A stretch of 46,726 nt of DNA from Planctomycetaceae bacterium (GCA_021203245.1 JAJQBO010000144.1:1-46726), one strand, 5' to 3'. Positions 35,559 to 45,316 are shown, numbered from the stretch's first letter. Translations and numbers: made by a program. Notes: a model not told the origin generated them from the sequence alone.

Positions 35559-36575
35559 ATGCCGACAACGGATACGCGGTTTCTCGAACCAGACAGCAGG
35601 ACCATGTCAGCCACCTACGGTGCGACGCTAATCGATCTGATTCAACGCAACAGCAAAGTGGTTGACGTGGAATCGGACTTGGGGCGGGCCATACTGGGCC
35701 CCGAAATCCTCAAGACGCTGAAAACCGATTACCCACGGCAAATGGTCGATTGCGGCATCCAGGAAGCCAATATGATTGGCGTTGCCGCCGGCCTTTCCGC
35801 CGTGGGGAGAATTCCCTTTACCCACACCTTCGCCGCTTTTGCCTCGCGTCGCATCGCGGATCAGGTTTTCGTTTCCGGGTGTTACAGTCGGGCCAATATC
35901 CGCGTCGTCGGCACGGATCCGGGCGTCACCGCCGCTTTCAACGGCGGCACGCATATGCCATTCGAGGATATCGGCATCTTCCGATCCTTTCCCGGGATGA
36001 CTATCCTCGATCCGTCCGACAATACCATGCTTGCCTGGCTGCTGGAGGAAGTCGCGAACAATCCGGGAATGTACTATATACGCCTCTTTCGCAAGACCCC
36101 GTTCCGCATCTACGAAGCGGGTACCCGCTTTAAACTCGGCAGGGCGGTGCGACTCAGGGAAGGATCCGCCGTCACCATCATTGCCGAGGGAGTCATGGTC
36201 GCCGAGGCACTGCGCGCGGCGGCGCGGCTGACGGAGGAAGGAATCGCGGCGCGGGTTCTCGATATGTTCACAATTAAGCCTTTGGATGCCGAAGCTGTCA
36301 TTCAGGCGGCCCGCGAAACAGGCGCTCTTGTCACAGCCGAAAACCATAGCCGGCTTGGCGGTCTTGGATCCGCTGTGGCCGAGGTTTTGGCGACCGGCGT
36401 CTACGCTCCTTTGGAAATGGTTGGCGTGCGCGATCGCTTCGGTGAAGTCGGTCCCATGGACTTTCTCATGAAGCGCTTCGGCCTGACAGCGGACGATATC
36501 GCCGCCGCCGCAAAAAGGGCTATCGCGCGCAAGGGTCACGAAAGCGCCGCGCCAAAGCAAGCGGCACGGGTATGA
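35559..36575 (+). CDS. Transketolase, C-terminal subunit
   Basis: Predicted 338-residue partner of the previous protein, with the pyrimidine-binding domain and C-terminal domain. Glu69 in DCGIQEANMIG is the conserved glutamate that activates the cofactor. PFTHTFAAFASRRIADQ and NHSRLGGLGSAVAE are typical of the family. GGAAGG precedes the ATG, 12 bases after the first subunit. Its stop overlaps the symporter start (ATGA). Substrate range cannot be read from motifs; two-subunit transketolases are known from apiose and sulfoquinovose pathways as well as central metabolism. Confidence 0.92.
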   Translation: MPTTDTRFLEPDSRTMSATYGATLIDLIQRNSKVVDVESDLGRAILGPEILKTLKTDYPRQMVDCGIQEANMIGVAAGLSAVGRIPFTHTFAAFASRRIADQVFVSGCYSRANIRVVGTDPGVTAAFNGGTHMPFEDIGIFRSFPGMTILDPSDNTMLAWLLEEVANNPGMYYIRLFRKTPFRIYEAGTRFKLGRAVRLREGSAVTIIAEGVMVAEALRAAARLTEEGIAARVLDMFTIKPLDAEAVIQAARETGALVTAENHSRLGGLGSAVAEVLATGVYAPLEMVGVRDRFGEVGPMDFLMKRFGLTADDIAAAAKRAIARKGHESAAPKQAARV

Positions 36576-37963
36576 CGGCGACCCATTATTATGGTGCCGC
36601 CGCCATATTGCTCCTGATCACGTTTCTCGGTGTCTGGTCGGGAAAGAGGGTGCATTCCGCCATTTCCTTCTCCGGCGGAGAGCGGAAGGCCGGCGCCGGT
36701 CTTGTCGCCGGCAGCATTATCGGCTCGTTGGTGGGCGGCGCTTCGACCATCGGCACATCTCAATTGGCATTCAGTTACGGATTTTCGGCCTGGTGGTTCA
36801 CCCTGGGTGCGGGTTTGGGATGCCTGACCCTTGGTCTGTTTTTTCTCAAGCCGCTTTATACCAGCGGCACGACGACGTTGCCGCATTTTTTCGCCCGCGA
36901 ATACGGCAGAAAGGCGAGCACAGCTTCCGCCCTCCTTACCGCCCTCGGAAATTTCCTGACGATTGCGAGTCAGGTGCTTTCCGGCGTCGCCCTCATTACC
37001 GCCGCCTGCGACGCCAACCCGATTTTTGCTGGCGTTGTCACCGTCGTGCTCATGCTGGCGTATGTGGTGTTTGGCGGAGTGTGGGGTGCGGGCATGGTCG
37101 GCATCGCCAAGACGGTCCTCATCTGTGTCGGTGTCGGCGGCTGCGGAGCGCTGGCGCTCCATCTCCAGGGCGGAATGGGGTCGTTTTGCACCAGCCTCGA
37201 TCCCGGTCGATATTTCAGCCTTGTCGCGAGAGGCGCGTGGGTGGATGTCGGTGCGGGGCTTTCGCTCATCTTCGGCGTCCTGACGACTCAGGCATACATT
37301 CAGGCCGTGCTTGCCGCCCAATCGCTCCGGACCGCCCTGCGGGGCGCGTATGTGTGCGCATTTTTGGTGCCCCTCATAGGCGTCGCCGGCATAGTGATCG
37401 GCATGTATATGCGGCTCCACTACCCGGACATCACGCCCGCCACCGCATTGCCCCGATTTATTCTCGAAAAAACACCGCCGCTGCTGGGCGGCATGATCCT
37501 CGCCACTTTGTTGGTCACCGTCGTGGGCACGGGCGCGGGCATTGCCTTGGGGTTGAGCCAGATGCTCGTCAACGACATCTACAAGATTTACATCAATCCA
37601 GAGGCAAACGACGCCCGCGTTCTCCTGATTTCCCGCCTCGTTATCGGCATGGTGTTGGCGGGAGCGCTTCTTTCAGTTGCGGGCAACATGGGCGCGATGA
37701 TCCTCAATTGGAGCTATATGTCAATGGGACTGCGTGGCGCCGTCGCGTTTGCGCCGCTCTGCACCGCGGTGTTTTTTCCAGGCCGCATCGCCCCCGGGCA
37801 TGCGCTGGCGGCGATGATCGCCGGCCCGGTGCTGGTCGCGGTTGCTGCGGCCGTGCTTCCCGCCTCTGTGGACCCGCTCTTTGCGGGCGTCGGCGGATCC
37901 TTCATCGTGCTGGGCCTCGGCGCGCGTGCACGACAGGGCGTCACAAAATCCCGGACACGGTGA
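36572..37963 (+). CDS. Na+/solute symporter (SSS family)
   Basis: Predicted 463-residue inner-membrane symporter with about 12-13 helices. GSIIGSLVGGASTIGTSQLA and AYVVFGGVWGAGMVGIAKTV are SSS features. It is an early-branching type, not close to the sugar SSS protein at 20061. The start overlaps the transketolase stop. In a catabolic operon it could import the substrate or a co-substrate such as acetate or another acid used by the CoA transferase. The substrate is unknown. Confidence 0.88.
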   Translation: MTATHYYGAAAILLLITFLGVWSGKRVHSAISFSGGERKAGAGLVAGSIIGSLVGGASTIGTSQLAFSYGFSAWWFTLGAGLGCLTLGLFFLKPLYTSGTTTLPHFFAREYGRKASTASALLTALGNFLTIASQVLSGVALITAACDANPIFAGVVTVVLMLAYVVFGGVWGAGMVGIAKTVLICVGVGGCGALALHLQGGMGSFCTSLDPGRYFSLVARGAWVDVGAGLSLIFGVLTTQAYIQAVLAAQSLRTALRGAYVCAFLVPLIGVAGIVIGMYMRLHYPDITPATALPRFILEKTPPLLGGMILATLLVTVVGTGAGIALGLSQMLVNDIYKIYINPEANDARVLLISRLVIGMVLAGALLSVAGNMGAMILNWSYMSMGLRGAVAFAPLCTAVFFPGRIAPGHALAAMIAGPVLVAVAAAVLPASVDPLFAGVGGSFIVLGLGARARQGVTKSRTR

Positions 37964-38010
37964 CGGTATTTTCCTACCCAAATGCAGTGTTGCTTGACAA
38001 GGAGACGCTT

Positions 38011-39381
38011 ATGGACGCAACTGCGTATGTCGCCGACCTGGTGGACAAGGCCAGGCAGGCCCAATCGGTTTTTGCCGGGTATTCCCAACGTGACGTGGAT
38101 AAGGCGGTACGTGCCATCGGCAAGGCGGTTTTCGACAACGCCGAGACCATTTCCCGGCTCGCGGTGGAGGAAACGGGGATGGGCCGGTATGAGGACAAAC
38201 TCGCCAAAAACAAGGGTAAGGCCAAGGCGATCTGGGCAGGCCTCAAGGGGAAGGCGAGCCGGGGCGTCCTCCGCCGGCTGGAGGAGGAGGGCATCGTCGA
38301 GGTGGCGAAGCCAATGGGCGTCATCGGCGCGGTCACACCCGTCACCAATCCAACCTCAACCCCGCTGCATAATGCCATGATCGCCCTCAAGGGCGGCAAT
38401 GCCATTATTATCGCCCCTCACCCGCACGCCAAGGCCTGCGGCAAGGCGACCGTCGCTGTAATGAACGAGGCTCTGGCGCGGATCGACGCCCCGGAGCATC
38501 TCATCCAGATCGTGGACGAACCGACGGTGGAGATATCCACACTCATAATGCGCATGACCGATGTCTGCATCTCCACTGGCGGGCCGGGAATGGTGAAAGC
38601 CGCCTACGGCAGCGGCAAACCTGCATTCGGCGTCGGGCCTGGCAATGTGCAATGTCTCGTCGATGCAGACGCGACCCTGCCCGAAGCGGTAGCCAAATGC
38701 GTGCGCGGCAGGATATACGACAACGGCATTCTGTGCACGTGCGAGCAGGCAGTTCTCGTTTCACTGACAGCCCTGGCACAGGTGATGGACGAGTTTTCCA
38801 AAAACGGCGCGTATGTCGTGACCGAGCCCGCCGACGTGGCAAAATTGCGCCGAGCCGCCTTCCCGGACGGCGTGGTCAATAAAAAACTCGTCGGCGCGAC
38901 GCCGCAAACGATCGCCGACGCCGCCGGGCTGGCAATCCCGAAAGACGCCAGGCTCATCGTCGCCATGGTCGACAAGTATGGCCCGGACGAACCGCTTGCC
39001 AGAGAAAAGCTGTTTCCACTGCTGGCCCTGTACACCTATGCCACGCGGGAACAGGCAATCGACATCGCCGAGGCCAACCTCACCATGGAGGGGCGGGGTC
39101 ACAGTGTCGTCATACATTCCTACACCGCGAAAAACATCGAATATGCGGCCGAACGACTGCCGGTCTCGCGCTTTTCCATAAACCAGACCGGTTCCAACAG
39201 CCTCGGCGGTTCCTTTGCCAACGGTTTGAATCCCACTTTGACCCTTGGGTGCGGCTCGTGGGGCAACAACAGCCTGAGCGAAAATTTGTGGTATACCCAC
39301 CTCGTCAATATCAGCCGCATCGCCTATGAGAAAAAACATGTCGTTGTACCGAGCGATGAGGAGGTGTGGGCCGATGATTGA
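38011..39381 (+). CDS. CoA-acylating aldehyde dehydrogenase (SucD/SauS/AdhE-N type)
   Basis: Predicted 456-residue cytoplasmic enzyme that turns an aldehyde, NAD(P)+ and CoA into an acyl-CoA. The catalytic Cys242 is in NGILCTCEQAV; TGGPGMVKAAYGSGKPAFG and VGPGN are the family signature shared with AdhE, SucD and sulfoacetaldehyde dehydrogenase SauS. The length equals a stand-alone acylating dehydrogenase. AAGGAG precedes the ATG; the frame upstream is open but overlaps the symporter. Its stop overlaps the next start. In this operon it should take the aldehyde left after the transketolase step. Confidence 0.92.
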   Translation: MDATAYVADLVDKARQAQSVFAGYSQRDVDKAVRAIGKAVFDNAETISRLAVEETGMGRYEDKLAKNKGKAKAIWAGLKGKASRGVLRRLEEEGIVEVAKPMGVIGAVTPVTNPTSTPLHNAMIALKGGNAIIIAPHPHAKACGKATVAVMNEALARIDAPEHLIQIVDEPTVEISTLIMRMTDVCISTGGPGMVKAAYGSGKPAFGVGPGNVQCLVDADATLPEAVAKCVRGRIYDNGILCTCEQAVLVSLTALAQVMDEFSKNGAYVVTEPADVAKLRRAAFPDGVVNKKLVGATPQTIADAAGLAIPKDARLIVAMVDKYGPDEPLAREKLFPLLALYTYATREQAIDIAEANLTMEGRGHSVVIHSYTAKNIEYAAERLPVSRFSINQTGSNSLGGSFANGLNPTLTLGCGSWGNNSLSENLWYTHLVNISRIAYEKKHVVVPSDEEVWADD

Positions 39382-40351
39382 CGGCAACGAATCCAGCTCC
39401 AAAGTCATGACTGCCAAGGAGGCAATCGCCCGGTTTGTGCATGACGGCGATTGCCTCGCCCTGGGAGGGTTTGTCACCAATCGCCGTCCATACGCCCTGG
39501 TGTGGGAAATCCTGCGTCAGGGCAGGAAGAATCTGTATCTGGAAGGCGGGTCCTCCGGCGGCGACATCGATATGCTTATCGGGGCGGGCTGCGTTACCGC
39601 GATGTCTGTCTCGTACATAGCTAATTCCGGATTCACAATGGTCTGCCGACGCTTTCGCGAAGCGGTGGAAGAGGGTTCCCTATTGTTCGAGGATTTTTCC
39701 ATCGACGTGCACACCATCGCCTACCATGGAGCGGCGCTGGGTTTTCCCTACGTCCCCATCAAGAACATGCTGGGATCGGACCTCGCCGAAAAATGGGGTA
39801 TTTCCGAAGATGAGCGCAAGTGCCATCCCAAGCTGCCGCCGCAGAAGTTTATCCTTCAGGATGACCCGTTCCATCCTGGCGAAACGCTCTGTTGTGTGCC
39901 CACTCCGCACCTGGACGTCGCCTGTATTCACGTTCAACAGGCGAGTCCGGACGGCACCTGCCGTATTGTGGGGCCTGGTTTTCAGGATATCGATATCGCC
40001 ATGGCGGCGACGCATACGATTGTTTCCTGCGAGCAGTTGGTCGGCGACGAGGAAATACGCCGCCATCCCGAGCGGAACTCCCTCACCGGCTTGTGCGTCA
40101 GTGCGGTGGTGCCGTTGGCGTACGGGGCCCATCCGTCGCAGTGTTTCGCATGCTACGATTATGACGCCGAATTCTATCGGCGCTACGATAGCGTGAGTCG
40201 GAAGCAGGCGGATTTTGACGCGTTCATCTCGGATGTGTTGCATCAGTGCACGGATCACGACGACTACCTGGACTGGATTGGCGCGTCCACGCTGCTGGGG
40301 CTTCGCGTCGATGCGGGTTATGGGTATGTTGCCGGTTTGAAACGCAATTAG
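39374..40351 (+). CDS. CoA transferase, alpha subunit (glutaconate CoA-transferase-like)
   Basis: Predicted 325-residue subunit of a family I CoA transferase. It has the GctA-type pattern: a glycine-rich segment DGDCLALGGFV, EGGSSGGDIDMLIGAG, then HTIAYHGAALGFPYVP and a C-terminal acidic region. The start overlaps the dehydrogenase stop, which argues for coupled translation and metabolic handover of the acyl-CoA. The complex would pass CoA to another acid (for example acetate), so the thioester energy can later give ATP. Confidence 0.85.
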   Translation: MIDGNESSSKVMTAKEAIARFVHDGDCLALGGFVTNRRPYALVWEILRQGRKNLYLEGGSSGGDIDMLIGAGCVTAMSVSYIANSGFTMVCRRFREAVEEGSLLFEDFSIDVHTIAYHGAALGFPYVPIKNMLGSDLAEKWGISEDERKCHPKLPPQKFILQDDPFHPGETLCCVPTPHLDVACIHVQQASPDGTCRIVGPGFQDIDIAMAATHTIVSCEQLVGDEEIRRHPERNSLTGLCVSAVVPLAYGAHPSQCFACYDYDAEFYRRYDSVSRKQADFDAFISDVLHQCTDHDDYLDWIGASTLLGLRVDAGYGYVAGLKRN

Positions 40352-40357
40352 GAGAGC

Positions 40358-41124
40358 ATGATGGAGTGGACTCCGAGGCAGATGATGGCTGTCGCGTTGG
40401 CTCGCCAGGTCGAAGACGGCAAGGCGTATATTGTCGGCACGGGATTGCCGCTTGTCGGGGCCACGTTGGCAAAAAAAACACCCACGCCAAAAATGCCCAT
40501 CTCATATTTGAAACCGCCCAGTTCGAAGGAAATCCACAGGAAGTGCCGACAAGCGTTTCGGATCTGCGAATCGCCTACCAGGCTTCGGTGCTGTGGCCGC
40601 AGTATCGGTATTTCGGTTTCCAGGTGCTTGCCGCGAGAACGGGCGTTATCGCGGCGGGATTTCTCGGCGGGGCGCAAATCGATCCTTATGGCAACCTGAA
40701 TTCCACCTCCATCGGGGACTACCGCCGTCCGACCACCCGCTTCACCGGATCAGGCGGTGCCAACGGCATCGCCACCTATCTGGATACGATCATCGTCATG
40801 AAACACGAAAAGCGGCGCTTTACCGAAAGGGTGGACTATATCACCAGTCCCGGCTGGATCGACGGCGCTGGGGGCCGGGCCGCACGCGGCCTCTCTCCCG
40901 ACTGTGGTCCGCGCGCGGTTGTCACCGAGTACGGTATCATGCGTTTCGGCGATGACCGGCGCATGTACCTGTCCGAGTATTTTCCCGGCGTCGCCATTCA
41001 GACGATAGTGGAAAATACGGGATTCCATCTGGACGTCTCGCACGCGGTGCAAGCGACGCCACCGAATCCCGAAGTCCTGGCCATCCTGCTCAACAAGGTG
41101 GATTCCATGCGTTTGATGGTATAG
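40358..41124 (+). CDS. CoA transferase, beta subunit, frameshifted
   Basis: Predicted subunit of about 255 residues carrying the catalytic glutamate of the complex. The start (MMEWTPRQMMAVALARQVED) runs to an A8 tract at 40471-40478; the rest (THAKNAHLIFETAQFEG onward) is in the next frame to 41124. One more A restores the usual length. The likely catalytic glutamate is the first Glu of FETAQFEG. The region GFLGGAQIDPYGNLNSTSIG is typical of GctB-like proteins. GGAGAG precedes the ATG. If the indel is real, the CoA transferase is dead. Confidence 0.82.
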
Positions 41125-41228
41125 CTGCGGGTTTGGTTATACCGTTGGGCCCGGCCATCCGTGGAGGAGCCGATCCGGGAGCCCTGAAAGAGTCGCACAC
41201 CGTGTTGGAAGCGAGCCACAGGACGTAC

Positions 41229-41252
41229 GCCCCGTTTGACGGGGCTTTTTTT
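41229..41252 (+). terminator. Intrinsic terminator of the transketolase/CoA-transferase operon
   Basis: GCCCCG / CGGGGC stem with a 5-base loop, followed by seven T (41246-41252). It lies about 105 bases after the last gene. This is a textbook rho-independent terminator. Confidence 0.85.
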
Positions 41253-41718
41253 GTGAATCCGACATTACTTTTGCCTGTACTACCTTACATATGGACGCGT
41301 GCCAATCAGTCGGGATAACGGTACTGTATCCACGTGCAATTTTTGCACTTCTTTGCACGGTGCTGCAAAAAATCGTAGAAAAGTGGGGCGGCCGACTGTC
41401 CATGGGATTCCGGACACGTTATTTCGAAATTCCAAATCCCCTTCACTATGGATGGTTACATTAATGGGTATTTCGACTAATTCGTTCTGGCACAGAACTT
41501 ACATTCTTCCTCCGTGCTCGACCCTGAGTCTTCCTTCATGCCACCCGGGACACGGGAGAACCGGGTCCGCAAGGAGAGAGGCGCACTATTCGTACGGGCG
41601 GAATAATTCGGTAAGGCAGTGATGCGGGCTCCTCTATCATGATAGAAACCATACGTCGAACCAGGCGACCGGCGCGTGCCGACCGTCATTTTTCGTTTTA
41701 CTCAATATTGGAGGAGTC
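41253..41718. promoter_or_regulatory. Control region before the ribose-type ABC operon
   Basis: No gene is visible. GTGCAA-TTT-TTGCAC (41334-41348) is a perfect inverted repeat, followed by further TTTGCAC and GCTGCAAA motifs up to about 41380. TCTATCATGATAGA (41633-41646) is a perfect 14-base palindrome about 70 bases before the gene and may be an operator. TGGCACAGAACTTACA (41488-41503) has a perfect -24 box but AC instead of GC at -12, so it is only a weak sigma-54 candidate. Confidence 0.45.
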
Positions 41719-42684
41719 ATGAAAACTATCTGTCTCGCACTGTGCGCTGTGCTTCTTGGTTCCGCCTTCATGGGAGTCCAGGCAGGTGAGAAAAAATGGC
41801 GGGTCGGCTTTAGTCAATGCAACCTCGGCGAACCGTGGCGCGCCAATATGTACGAAGAACTCAAAAAAGAGGTGGCGAAATATCCGGATGACATCGAGCT
41901 TATCCACAAGGACGCGCAATTGGACACGGCCCGTCAGCAGGCGCAGCTCCGCGAATTCCTCAATGATTACGAGGCCGGCAATATCGACGTCATCCTCGTT
42001 TCGCCCAAAGAGTCCGCCCCCTTTACCCCGATCGTCAAGGAAATCTACGACAGCGGCTGCCCGGTCATCGTCATCGACCGCGAAATCCTCACCGACGACT
42101 CCACCTGCGTTATCGGCGGCGACAACATCGTCATCGGCCAGGCTGCGGGCGAATGGCTGAAGGAAAAATTCGGCGGCAAAGGGGCAAAGGCGGTGGAATT
42201 GATGGGCCTGATGCCCGTTTCCGGCGCACAGGAACGCAACAAGGGCTTCCTCGACGGTATCAAGGGCTCGGATATCGAGATCATCTTCAAGGTCGACGCC
42301 AACTGGATGGAACCGCAGGCGCGCAAGGAAATGGAATCGGCGCTTTCCAGATTCGATAAAATCGACTTCGTCTATGCCCACAACGATCCCATGGCGCATG
42401 GCGCGTACCTCGCCGCCAAGGTCGCCGGCCGTGATAAGGAAATTGCGTTCGTCGGCGTCGACGGCCTGCCGCACGAAGGCGTGGCCTATGTCCAACAAGG
42501 CATTCTGGACGCGACGTTCGAATACCCCTGCGGCATGGATGTTGCGATTGAGCAGGTCCTGAAGCTGAAGCGCGGAGAAAAGATTCCGAAGCGTATCATG
42601 CTCGCCACCAAGGTATTCGACAAGGACAACCCGAACGGCAAAATCATCGGTGAACCCGTTATCAAATGGACCTTGGATAACTAA
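41719..42684 (+). CDS. ABC sugar transporter, periplasmic binding protein (RbsB-like)
   Basis: Predicted 321-residue periplasmic protein of the ribose/galactose-binding group (peripla_BP_4). A signal peptide covers about residues 1-22 (ending VQA-GE). The core shows VGFSQCNLGEPWRANMYEEL, a DREI segment after the domain hinge, HNDPMAHGAY and GVDGLPHEGV, all typical. The ligand is a pentose, hexose or related polyol. TTGGAGGAG precedes the ATG. It is the first gene of a binding protein, ATPase, permease operon with no catabolic gene attached. Confidence 0.92.
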   Translation: MKTICLALCAVLLGSAFMGVQAGEKKWRVGFSQCNLGEPWRANMYEELKKEVAKYPDDIELIHKDAQLDTARQQAQLREFLNDYEAGNIDVILVSPKESAPFTPIVKEIYDSGCPVIVIDREILTDDSTCVIGGDNIVIGQAAGEWLKEKFGGKGAKAVELMGLMPVSGAQERNKGFLDGIKGSDIEIIFKVDANWMEPQARKEMESALSRFDKIDFVYAHNDPMAHGAYLAAKVAGRDKEIAFVGVDGLPHEGVAYVQQGILDATFEYPCGMDVAIEQVLKLKRGEKIPKRIMLATKVFDKDNPNGKIIGEPVIKWTLDN

Positions 42685-42766
42685 CGTCCATACCGGACAG
42701 TGGCCCGGGGGCGGTGCGCATGCCGCCCCTTCGGCCCGCCACGGTTTCGAAAAGGGGAATCCGCGC

Positions 42767-44284
42767 ATGCCAGATAACCTTGTCACCATGACTGGCGTCG
42801 GCAAGTCATTTTCCGGAGTCACCGTCCTGCGTGATGTGAACTTTACCCTGCGTCCCGGTGAAGTGCACGTCCTGGCGGGAGAAAACGGCGCCGGCAAATC
42901 CACGCTGATAAAGATCCTTTCTGGCGTGTACCCCGACTTCACCGGTTCTATGGAAGTGTTTGGCAAAAAGACGGTCTTCCAGTCGCCGCTGGAAGCGAGT
43001 CGAGCCGGCATATCCGTCATCCACAGGAGATGTCCCTTATTCCCGGGATGGATGTGGTGGACAATATTTTCCTCGGCCGCGAAAAGCGTCTCCCCGGGCA
43101 GCGTTTCGACCGCCGCGCTCAGGAAAAACGGACGAAAGAGCTTTTGGCCCGCCTTGACCTCTCGGACATCGATTTGCACCGTCCGGTCGAGGAGTTTTCG
43201 ATGTCGGTTCGCCAGCGCATCGAAATTGCGAAAGCGCTGGCTTTTGACGCGCAAATCTTCGTCATGGACGAGCCGACCTCGGCTATTCCGAAATCCGATG
43301 TCGAACTCCTGTTCACTATTATAGGTCAGCTCAAGGCGGACAATTTCGGAATCATCTACATTACCCACAAAATGGATGAAATCTACCGTATTGCCGACCG
43401 CATCACGGTATTACGAAACGGCGAATGGATTGCCACCGCACCGGCTGATGATCTCTCTGAAAAAGAGCTGGTAAAAAGCATGATTGGGCGCGAACTGGAC
43501 AGCCTGTTCCCGTCGCGTAGGCAGACGGTAAGGGATACGGTGCGCATACGGGTAAGGAATTTGTCCGTCCGGGACGCCGATCTCCCCGACCGTTTCAAGG
43601 TGCGGAATGTCAGCTTCGAGGCGAGGGAAGGGGAGATACTCGGTTTCAACGGATTGCAGGGGTCGGGCAACACCGAACTCCTGAACGGAATCTTCGGAAC
43701 CTATGGCGGGTTGGCATCCGGAGAAATCACGGTGGACGGCGTAACGCACATGGTGGACGCGCCCTCGTCCTCCATCCGTCGCGGCCTGTCCCTTCTCACC
43801 AACGACCGCAAGGCGAGCGGCATTATTCCGGACGCGAGCATCTCCGATAATATCGCGCTCGCCTCGCTTCGACGACTCAGCGCACGCACCTGGCGCAACG
43901 GCAAACTCGAGCGCGCCGCCGCCGAGCGGCAGCAGGAATCGCTGCGCATTCGCCTGCGGGCGCTGTCGCAACCCATCGGCACGCTCTCCGGCGGCAATCA
44001 GCAAAAAAACGCTGCTCGGACGCTGGCTGGAGACGAGGCCCAAGGTGCTGCTTTTGGACGAACCGACGCGCGGCATCGACGTCGGCGCGAAATTCGAAAT
44101 CTACGATCTCATGAACGAACTGACCGCCTCCGGGATGACCATCCTCCTCATCACTTCCGAACTGCCTGAAATGATGGCGATGGCGGACAGGATACTGGTT
44201 ATGCACCGGGGCGAAGTGAGCGCCGAATTCGATCGGTCGAACGCGACACAGGAAAAGATCGTCCACGCCGCGATGGGAGCTTGA
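42767..44284 (+). CDS. ABC sugar transporter ATPase (RbsA/MglA-like), two frameshifts
   Basis: Predicted 505-residue double-domain ATPase. Domain one has Walker A GENGAGKST and Walker B FVMDEPTSA; domain two has the degenerate loop LQGSGNTE and the signature LSGGNQQK, then LLLDEPTRGIDVG. Two one-base lesions break it: a missing C at about 43024 (CACAGG where CACCAGG would give HQEMSLIPG), and an extra A in the A7 run at 44003-44009 (six would give QQKTLLGRWLETRPKVLLLD). They cancel in length, so the corrected gene is exactly family-sized. Start ATG 42767 after AAAAGGGG. Confidence 0.87.
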
Positions 44285-44287
44285 TCA

Positions 44288-45316
44288 ATGGAAAAATCTT
44301 TGGATCACAATACGCCACTTGGCGAACAGTCGTTTTTCAGCCGCATTTTCGCGAAACCGTGGACGCGGGCGCTCATCGCCCTTATCATTATTTTCGTCAT
44401 CGGCTGCATCTTCAGCGCCAACGGCACCTTTTTCCGCTGGACTCCCCACCGCGACATGCTGCGCCAGACTTCCGTGTACGGCATCCTCGCCTGCGGCATG
44501 ACCATGGTGATTATCACCGGCGGCATCGACCTCGGCGTCGGATCGGTGCTTGCCGCGGTGGCGGTGCCCTATTCGCTGTTTCTCATGACCTATGGGTATT
44601 CCTTTGTCTGGGTGGTTCCCGTCTGTCTTCTTCTTGGCATCGCCTGCGGGTGCTGGAATGGCCTGCTTATTGGGCGCTTCCGTTTTCAGGCCTTTATCGC
44701 CACGCTGGCGATGATGACTTTCGCCCGAGGCCTGGCGAAGACGATGTCTTCGGGAAGAAAGGTCATGAACGCCACGTTCAATCCCGACGGTTCCTACACC
44801 TACAACAGCACTTTCCCGGAAATAACCGAATGGTTGAACGGCCGAATATTCGGCAACAACATCGCGATTGTCACCATTATCATGTTCGCCTGCATGGTGC
44901 TGAGCTATATCATTCTCGAAAAGCTGATCTGGGGCCGCTACATCTATTCCATAGGCGGCAACGAGGAAGCGGCGAGGTTGTCGGGCGTCCCCGTCCTGAA
45001 GACGAAAATACTGACATACGGCTTTAGCGGCTTCTGCTGTGCGGTTGCGGGAATCTGTCAGGCGGCGCAGGAATACCAGGGAGACCCGGAAGCCGGCCTC
45101 GGCTACGAACTGAACGCCATCGGCATGGTGGTTATAGGCGGCACCAGTCTGGCTGGCGGGCGCGGCGGCATAGGCCTGACGCTTATCGGCGTGTTGACAA
45201 TGGGCTATCTCGACAAGATCCTTTCCCTGAACGCCGTCGAGGAAGCCAGCCGCCTCATGCTCACCGCCGCGATTATTGTTATTGCGGTTTTATTCCAATC
45301 TACTCGCAGAAAGTAA
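44288..45316 (+). CDS. ABC sugar transporter permease (RbsC-like)
   Basis: Predicted 342-residue inner-membrane permease with about 9-10 helices. GMTMVIITGGIDLGVGSVLA, FIATLAMMTFARGLA and IYSIGGNEEAARLSGV are hallmarks of the RbsC/AraH/XylH group; the last is the ATPase contact loop. It starts four bases after the ATPase stop and ends before a strong terminator. The operon should import one sugar or polyol at high affinity. Confidence 0.93.
   Translation: MEKSLDHNTPLGEQSFFSRIFAKPWTRALIALIIIFVIGCIFSANGTFFRWTPHRDMLRQTSVYGILACGMTMVIITGGIDLGVGSVLAAVAVPYSLFLMTYGYSFVWVVPVCLLLGIACGCWNGLLIGRFRFQAFIATLAMMTFARGLAKTMSSGRKVMNATFNPDGSYTYNSTFPEITEWLNGRIFGNNIAIVTIIMFACMVLSYIILEKLIWGRYIYSIGGNEEAARLSGVPVLKTKILTYGFSGFCCAVAGICQAAQEYQGDPEAGLGYELNAIGMVVIGGTSLAGGRGGIGLTLIGVLTMGYLDKILSLNAVEEASRLMLTAAIIVIAVLFQSTRRK

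Noticed and set aside
36793-38010. A long upstream extension of the acylating aldehyde dehydrogenase
   Set aside because: It overlaps the symporter in another frame and has no domain; ATG 38011 has a good ribosome site and gives the family length.
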